Source of the DNA: Viridothelium virens
Lineage: Eukaryota > Ascomycota > Dothideomycetes > Trypetheliales > Trypetheliaceae
Length of the DNA stretch: 64,000 nt
Reading direction: 5' to 3'
NCBI GenBank assembly: GCA_010094025.1
Contig: ML991868.1
Location: 1 to 64,000, forward strand
Part shown: piece after piece, positions 58,473 to 64,000 of the stretch
Layout of the letters: each line of letters begins with the position of its first letter
Numbering within the stretch: position 1 is the first letter of the stretch
The notes under the pieces: model-generated
What the model was told of the DNA's origin: nothing
Database searches by the model: none
What the model saw: the letters and a program-made list of their open reading frames with translations, nothing else
Program-made: the position numbers and the translations under genes

Positions 58473-59932
58473 TTACAATTGCTCATTCACGAACAGACCT
58501 GCCATTCCTTGGCCGGTCCCGATGCACATGCTAGTTAAGAGAATTTTCTTCTTAGTTCTCCGTGCTTCAGAGAGACCGGTGACGATCTGTCTGGCTCCTG
58601 TACAGCCTAATGGATGGCCCAGTGCAATCGCACCTCCCCTGGGGTTCATCTTGGCATGATCAATCTTCAAAGTGTTCAAGCAGTACACAGCCATTGATGC
58701 GAATGCCTCGTTGAGCTCGATGATGTCACAGTCTTCGAGGTTGATCTTGAACTTGCCCAAAAGCTTAGGGATCGCTATCGAGGGACCAATACCCATGATG
58801 CGAGGTGCCAGACCGGCGACGGTAGCACCGACGAATTTGGCAAGAATCGGTTGGCGCATTTCTTCGGCTTTCGAGCGACGCATGAGGAGAACGGCGGCAG
58901 CTAGAAACAATGTCAGTTAGTCTGTCTGAACTAAAGATGGCTTTAGAAGTGATGAAGAGGTGGCATACCTCCGTCTGTGACCTGACTGGAGTTACCGCCT
59001 GTACTCCTGTCGCCGTACTCTGGAAAGGCCGGTCGAATCTTGCTCAACCCCTCGTATGTCGTTCCCCACCTTGGACCTTCGTCCTTACTCAAGGTGACAG
59101 TCTTCTCTTCCCCAGTCTTCGGATCCTTGAGATTGACTTTGATGGGTGCGATTTCGTCATCAAACCATCCAGCTTTCTGTGCCCGCTCTGCTCTTGCATA
59201 GCTTTCTGCACTGTATCGGTCTTGCGCGTCTCTCGATATCTCAAAGTCTCTCCCTACATTCTCGCTAGTCTGACCCATTGGCTGCATGCAGTCGACTGCA
59301 TCTTGCACTCCACTGTTGAGGATTTCATCCACGAAAGGACGAGTGAGCCGGTCGCCACCCGAGGTCATGTGTTCAGCGCCGAGGGCGAGGCCGCACTCAA
59401 TGGAGCCCATAGAGATCTGATTCGCGATGTCCTGTACAGCTTTGAGACCAGAGCTACAGAATCGATTGCAGGATGATGCGCCGGTGGTATTAGGGAAACC
59501 GGCGGCGAGCGAAGCGGCGCGAACATAGTAGGCAGCTTTGGGGTCAGAGACCTAATCACGAAGCCGTGTGAGCGGAGTGAGCTGGCGCTCGAAATTGGGT
59601 GCAGCTTTCTCACATTGCCCAGACAGATATCCTCGATCATCTGTGGATCGAGGTTTGCCTTCTTGAGAACCTCGACTAGTAGCTTGTAGACCATCCCATC
59701 CAAGGGTGTGTCTTTCAGGCCTCCTTTCATTCCCTTTGCCAATGGCGTCCGAATAGCAAGGGTAATGACGACATCATCAGGATGCTTTTGAGTGCTATTC
59801 GCATGATATCAGTGTTGTGCCGTGCAGTCTGTGGTGCTCTGTGCGGGGAAGTTGTTCATACATAGCACTGAGACCACTTTTGCTGCCGCCAGTGACGTGT
59901 GAGAGGATCGATGAGAGTCGTTCGGTGGCCAT
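58473..59932 (-). CDS. 3-ketoacyl-CoA thiolase, peroxisomal
   Basis: Last step of fatty-acid beta-oxidation: splits 3-ketoacyl-CoA with CoA to acetyl-CoA and a shortened acyl-CoA. Four exons, 59932-59862, 59794-59614, 59551-58969 and 58900-58473, give 420 residues. The N-terminus MATERLSSILSHVTGG contains RL-x5-HV, a near-consensus type 2 peroxisomal targeting signal. The nucleophile is C116 in SSCNRFCSSGLKA. NEAFASMAVY, GGAIALGHPLGCTGAR and CIGTGQGMAG supply the other active-site residues. Two CCTCGG words lie back to back 142-154 bp upstream of the ATG. The final position of the targeting motif is V instead of the commoner L or A. Confidence 0.95.
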
Positions 59933-60917
59933 TTTTCAGAGATGATGCAGACTTCACAGAACTCGAATGGAAAGATAAAGGAAAAGGGCAAGAACTAAGG
60001 TAATTACGATTATTACATGGCAAATGCGGTAGTGGGGATATGGAAAAGAGCTGCGGGAGCTGCGGCAAATGCTCCTCGGTCCTCGGCTTGAGATTCACCA
60101 CTTTCTCATCATCACTAACCCTACTCCATACATAGAATCTCATCTCCCATCTTCCATCTTCAGCCTTGCAAATTTATTGATTTTTCAAGAAGGCCATCTG
60201 AGCTGTACAGTCGGAGTGCGTACTTCATCCGAAACACCACGGATTGGATGACTCTATCTTCGGAGTAGTCCTCTTGCCGAACAACGACAAAAGCGCAAAG
60301 TACTAAAATTCAGGTAGTGCAGTAATATTCATACCATGTATCATTCTTCAAAGGCAAATGAGTCTATCACTCAGCGCAGGAGGGGAACTAAAAAACACAC
60401 CCTGGGTTTTGCTGTTTGCTTTAATGGCCCCTCTCACTCTCTATTCCCTCCTGATCGCTAATTTGCGAATTTGCGCGTTTTACGTCTCAGGCTTGGAGTG
60501 GCATGAATGTTTGTGGCGCAATCTTTCCGGAATAGCTAAGATGCAATCAGGCAATGAAGGAATCCTTTGGGAGAACTGTGGTATCAAGTCTTAGCAGGTG
60601 CGCTTGTCTACATTTTTTCGAGAGCATTGACTCGCATGACTGCAATTGTTGGTAAAGCGTTACAAGCAATGACTACGAATAGAAAGAGACCCGAAGTGCA
60701 ATTCAATATGGTAGAGAACACCAAAGTGTGGAATAAGGAAAATGTCGGTGCGATTGGCAGAGGCTGATATTTGGACCTCTCCCGAATCTGAGAACCCACC
60801 TAAGGCAATATCCTATCTTATTTTCTGAAACCTTGGAGGCCCCGAGCAAGATTTTGAGTCGGGAATGGGGGCTTGGCCTTGACGACTTCTTCTCGCAATC
60901 CCTGTTGATGATCCATT
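59933..60917. other. Spacer between the thiolase promoter and the 3' end of the F-box gene
   Basis: No supported gene. Frames at 60358-60594, 60567-60767 and 60703-61074 lack domains, the last overlapping the F-box gene's final exon. The left end holds the thiolase promoter with the tandem CCTCGG pair. Confidence 0.4.
60074..60086 (-). promoter_or_regulatory. Tandem CCTCGG pair upstream of the thiolase
   Basis: CCTCGG at 60074-60079 and again at 60081-60086, one base apart. This is the known core bound by the Zn2Cys6 regulators FarA/FarB, which induce beta-oxidation and peroxisome genes on fatty acids in Aspergillus. Function at this site is inferred from motif and gene identity. Confidence 0.6.
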
Positions 60918-62303
60918 TTAAACGGCAGTGTTCGCATTTTTCTCCTGGTTGAATGGTTTCCAATCCTTTTTCCATAGCCAGATTGCGCCAAGTGCAACTC
61001 GGTTTCGCCCATGGCCATGCTGAAACCAATCTCCAAAGATACCGAAAGGAGTCATCGTGCATTCCCAGAGCCATGAATGTGTTGCGTAACGTTTGCTAAG
61101 TAGAAGTTCGTGGGGTTCCCGAATTTCACCATCCAATGTAAATATACCGACAGAATCGATACCGCTCCCCTTGACATGATAGCAGCCGGTTCTATCGACA
61201 TCCCGCCGGTGCCCCAATGACTCAGAAATCTCAAACTTTATTCCATCCATTGGTCCGTCAAAAGAGACTCGTCGATTATTCCCATAACAATAGTAACCAG
61301 ACCATTCTCCATCCGTTATGAATTCCGGTAATAACATCTGTTTGCTGCAATGGTTGATCCAGAACGTCCAGTCCGAAGGCCGACGCCCATCGGGGCAAAC
61401 GCTCATACCGAAGGGTGAACACAAAGAAATATTATTGAGTCGAAGGACTGGGATGTCCATAGCAGATGGAAATAGCATATTGTCAGCCCTGGGTCTCGCT
61501 CCCGTGGCCGGGACATAGCCAAGAACATCATTAATTGTGTCCGTTCTGATTGCTTGCTTTAGAAGGACCGCAAACGCTCCCAAAGCTCTCAATACTTTAC
61601 CCACAGACTTCGCCTCGCATATGTCGCTATAGAGTCCCTTGACAGTATTCGCATTGGAGAGCACCATATCGTTACCTTCGTAAGTAGCTTCGTGCAATTA
61701 TCAGTTGGCTTCACTTAAGGAGACCCCACAGAGAATTAAAGATGTTTGTACTCACTACTGATCATTGTCGCAGCGTACCAGAAATTGATTCTATCATCGA
61801 GCGTTACGCTGGTCAAATCATGAACCACCGAAGCCAGATTCTCAGCAAGCCAGGGAGACGAAGCGACAGGATCTTTCTTGGCTCAGCGCTGCGCTCTTGA
61901 CTGAATATGAGTATGAGGAACAGTGATACGCACGCTGGCAAACAATAAGCTGCGGAGCCCATGACAGGCTCCGCTTGATGACGTCCCTAGTTAAGCCGCC
62001 TGTTACGCCATTGTACAGCTCAAAAGCACATTGATCTGCGAGAGCAAATTTCGCCCAGGTTTCAGTATCGAGGCCAATGGAGCGACCGACAAAAGCTATG
62101 TCAAAGCTGTCTCTCTTCCAAATATCGCGGCGGTGCTCTATGATCCGTCTCAAAACGAACGGGCTCCAGCACGCAGCGCGGAGACGACTGTTGGTGTGAG
62201 AGAGCGCTAGGACAGCTCGGGCGTCACTTTGGCATGCAATGTTCTGCATAACCTCCAACGGCAGACCGTCCAACATGGCGGATGAATAATGTGATGCTGT
62301 CAT
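60918..62303 (-). CDS. F-box domain protein
   Basis: Three exons, 62303-61934, 61872-61756 and 61687-60918, give about 418 residues. An F-box lies at about residues 10-55 (MLDGLPLEVMQNIACQSDARAVLALSHTNSRLRAACWSPFVLRRI), the module that binds Skp1 in SCF ubiquitin ligases. The remaining 350 residues are rich in W, F and G and have no recognised repeats; they presumably bind the substrate. The second junction was chosen at GTGAGT, restoring ATMISTTYEGNDMVLSNANT. The first donor (GTGCGT) is acceptable. Such F-box proteins are numerous and fast-evolving in filamentous fungi, so the target cannot be guessed. Confidence 0.75.
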
Positions 62304-63625
62304 TATGTCAGTTGTCCTGAGTCGCGCCTCTCAAGACCAGAAAATGGTCGCGGTTTGGGCAAATAGGATGTAGGATATTGACGCTTCAAGATTCGTATCA
62401 AAGCTTGTCTTGAGACAGGGTCTGCATCGTTTAGTACCTAAGGTACCTACCTAACCATGCTTAGCTGACTAAGCAGAATACGGGTTTCATCGGGAGACGG
62501 CTACAATTTTCCCTTAATTACTCCAGACTTGCCTCCTGGACCAGCAAGTTCATCCCTTTCTATTCCTTTCGGTCTTGACTCGAAGGTAGCTCCTATAGAC
62601 CTCTCCAACAGAAAGGGCAGAGGGCCTCCAGGTTTGTGGAGAAGAATCATCAGCCGGCCTCCAAACTTGGGACTGACGTGCATTTAACGCCATCCGCGGA
62701 CATGCACAAGATGTCACCTGTTCTAATACACCAATCTTGACTTCTCAATGCTGAATTGAGCCTATGAAATGCTCAATCACGCCTGTACGTTGACCAACTC
62801 CAGTCATGATGTTTTCTTTTCTGCCAGCCGTAAGAATGATTGACTAGTCGTTCATCTCCGAGAGCGATGCGGTATGATATCATGGGCGGAATTCGAATAT
62901 ATTGCAACGGATCTGGCGGAATGGCCTAGTAGGCAACGTTTCTTTCCTAGAAGGGGAGAAGAGACAAGGCTTTGCGCCAATGAATGACTGCCGCGGACGC
63001 GACTCATGGTCTCATAGGTGAGAGAAGGTGCTGGGAGTCTTAAGTAGGTTTGTGTTGAGACTGGAAATGCCACGACTACCTGAGGCTTGGACTATATTAC
63101 CTATTCATGGCAATCTTTGACTTTCAGACTATTTGAAATCAACTCTTTCTCTTCCATCCAACCATTATGAATAGTATAGAGACGTCTCAATCTCTTAATT
63201 CGGTCACGACACCATTGCTTTCACAAGCACCTCAGCGTACTCTTGGTATAACGTTCACTAGTATCGGCCAGTCATTCAATTACATCGTCTTTCCTTTACT
63301 ACCAGTGGAGAGCCTATGCATCTTCCAGCCTCATTTGAGCAGGGAGACCACACATCCGTATACCTGCCTCTAATGCTTGCTCGATGCTGAATCCTTTTGC
63401 GTCAGTTGGTATTTTTTTCAAAAGTCTTCACTCTCACTTTATTCCGCCTCGACAGGCTCCCTCATTCTCGTTTCAGTCTTGCTGTCACGATTCTTAATTT
63501 CGTCTTCACTTCATGCTTTCACTCCTCAGCCTTCCTATCAGCAACCTCCCGGAAATTTCCGAAGTATAGCAAATTAGGGTCTTCTTTGACAGTCTCTTCA
63601 GCTCTCGCGTCTCACCTTTCGAGGT
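62304..63625. other. Gene-free stretch near the right edge
   Basis: 1.3 kb. Frames at 62501-62683 and 62852-63073 (minus) and 63167-63577 (plus) have no domains. C/T-rich DNA from 63420 to 63610 could be the promoter or 5' leader of the gene at the edge. Confidence 0.35.
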
Positions 63626-64000
63626 ATGATGGATGAATCACCACCTTCGTCAGAGCTTGAACTGAAAACTCCGACGGAGTCACTGGTTCTGCGAAGTGAC
63701 ACCACGGAACCAAACTTTATCGAAGAAAAATCATTTCTGAAGCTTCTGGGTCCGCATGAACAAAGCGTATATCACTCCTGCCGCCGTATTCGACGTGGTG
63801 GATGCACACTTGCTGATGACTGATGTTGTCAGTTTCCTGTTCCGCGCTTGTCAAAGCATATTCGGTGCTCCGAGATCACCGCCGAAAAGGTCGATGGAGC
63901 CAAAGACAATGATGGCATCTCTTCTACGGATGTCGAAAATCTGGATCAGCTCCAGACAGACACAGATACGGAGATGTCAAAAATTGTACGTAGACTGCTC
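63626..64000 (+). CDS. Possible 5' part of a gene running off the window
   Basis: ATG at 63626 opens MMDESPPSSELELKTPTESL, an acidic, serine-rich start that continues to 63823. A second stretch from about 63830 to 63985 stays open in one frame with acidic, coding-like composition (AEKVDGAKDNDGISSTDVEN) and ends before GTACGT at 63986, a fair donor. An intron ending in TTGTCAG at about 63832 would separate the two, but I could not find a donor that joins them convincingly. No family recognised. Confidence 0.3.

Overview
The window reads as a filamentous ascomycete chromosome (Pezizomycotina). Genes are split by many short introns (mostly about 47-90 bp) with GT..AG ends and CTAAC/CTGAC-like branch sites. 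Families typical of that group are present: a PigL_N-type protein, an OPT transporter, an NmrA-like oxidoreductase, a Fot1/pogo transposon with stop codons of the kind left by repeat-induced point mutation, and Tos4/Plm2-like and Whi5/Nrm1-like cell-cycle proteins. The class within Pezizomycotina cannot be fixed from the sequence alone. All exon joins given here were made by reading frame and splice signals by eye.

Left part, 1 to about 17.6 kb, looks accessory. It holds a decayed Fot1/pogo element (185-2348, TA target duplication, 44-bp terminal inverted repeats), an MFS drug-type transporter (3391-5145), a PigL_N/ankyrin-like protein (5838-8394, minus), two imperfect inverted-repeat (foldback) structures (8541-8754 and 8968-9065), a truncated NmrA-like gene copy (about 9612-9792), an FAD/NAD(P)-binding monooxygenase (10650-12514), a glycosylated-looking membrane protein of unknown function (13270-15683, minus) and a broken NmrA-like gene (16637-17564) that is the parent or sister of the truncated copy.

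From 18.2 kb to the right edge the genes are mostly conserved core genes: carnitine acetyltransferase with a C-terminal AKL, an L-rhamnose mutarotase-like protein, Vps52, eIF5A, Rrn7, ubiquitin-L40 fusion, an FHA protein of the Tos4/Plm2 type, a ribosomal-L1-domain nucleolar protein, palmitoyl-protein thioesterase, a mitochondrial PDK/BCKDK-type kinase, an OPT transporter, a Pbi2-like I9 inhibitor, Bms1, a Whi5/Nrm1-like repressor, acetyl-CoA hydrolase/CoA-transferase Ach1, an old-yellow-enzyme-type oxidoreductase, peroxisomal 3-ketoacyl-CoA thiolase and an F-box protein. An incomplete gene may run off the right edge.

Two functional themes recur. One is ribosome production and translation (Rrn7, Bms1, L1-domain protein, ubiquitin-L40, eIF5A). 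The other is acetyl-CoA and fatty-acid metabolism (carnitine acetyltransferase, Ach1, thiolase, OYE-like enzyme). CCTCGG motifs, the known core of the FarA/FarB fatty-acid regulators, sit upstream of both the carnitine acetyltransferase and the thiolase. The most unexpected non-coding signal is a composite ACGCGT-N3-CACGTG motif found twice, upstream of the Whi5/Nrm1-like gene and of the L1-domain gene. The most unusual gene structure is the ubiquitin-L40 gene, whose start codon appears to be split by an intron and is followed by a 7-nt micro-exon.
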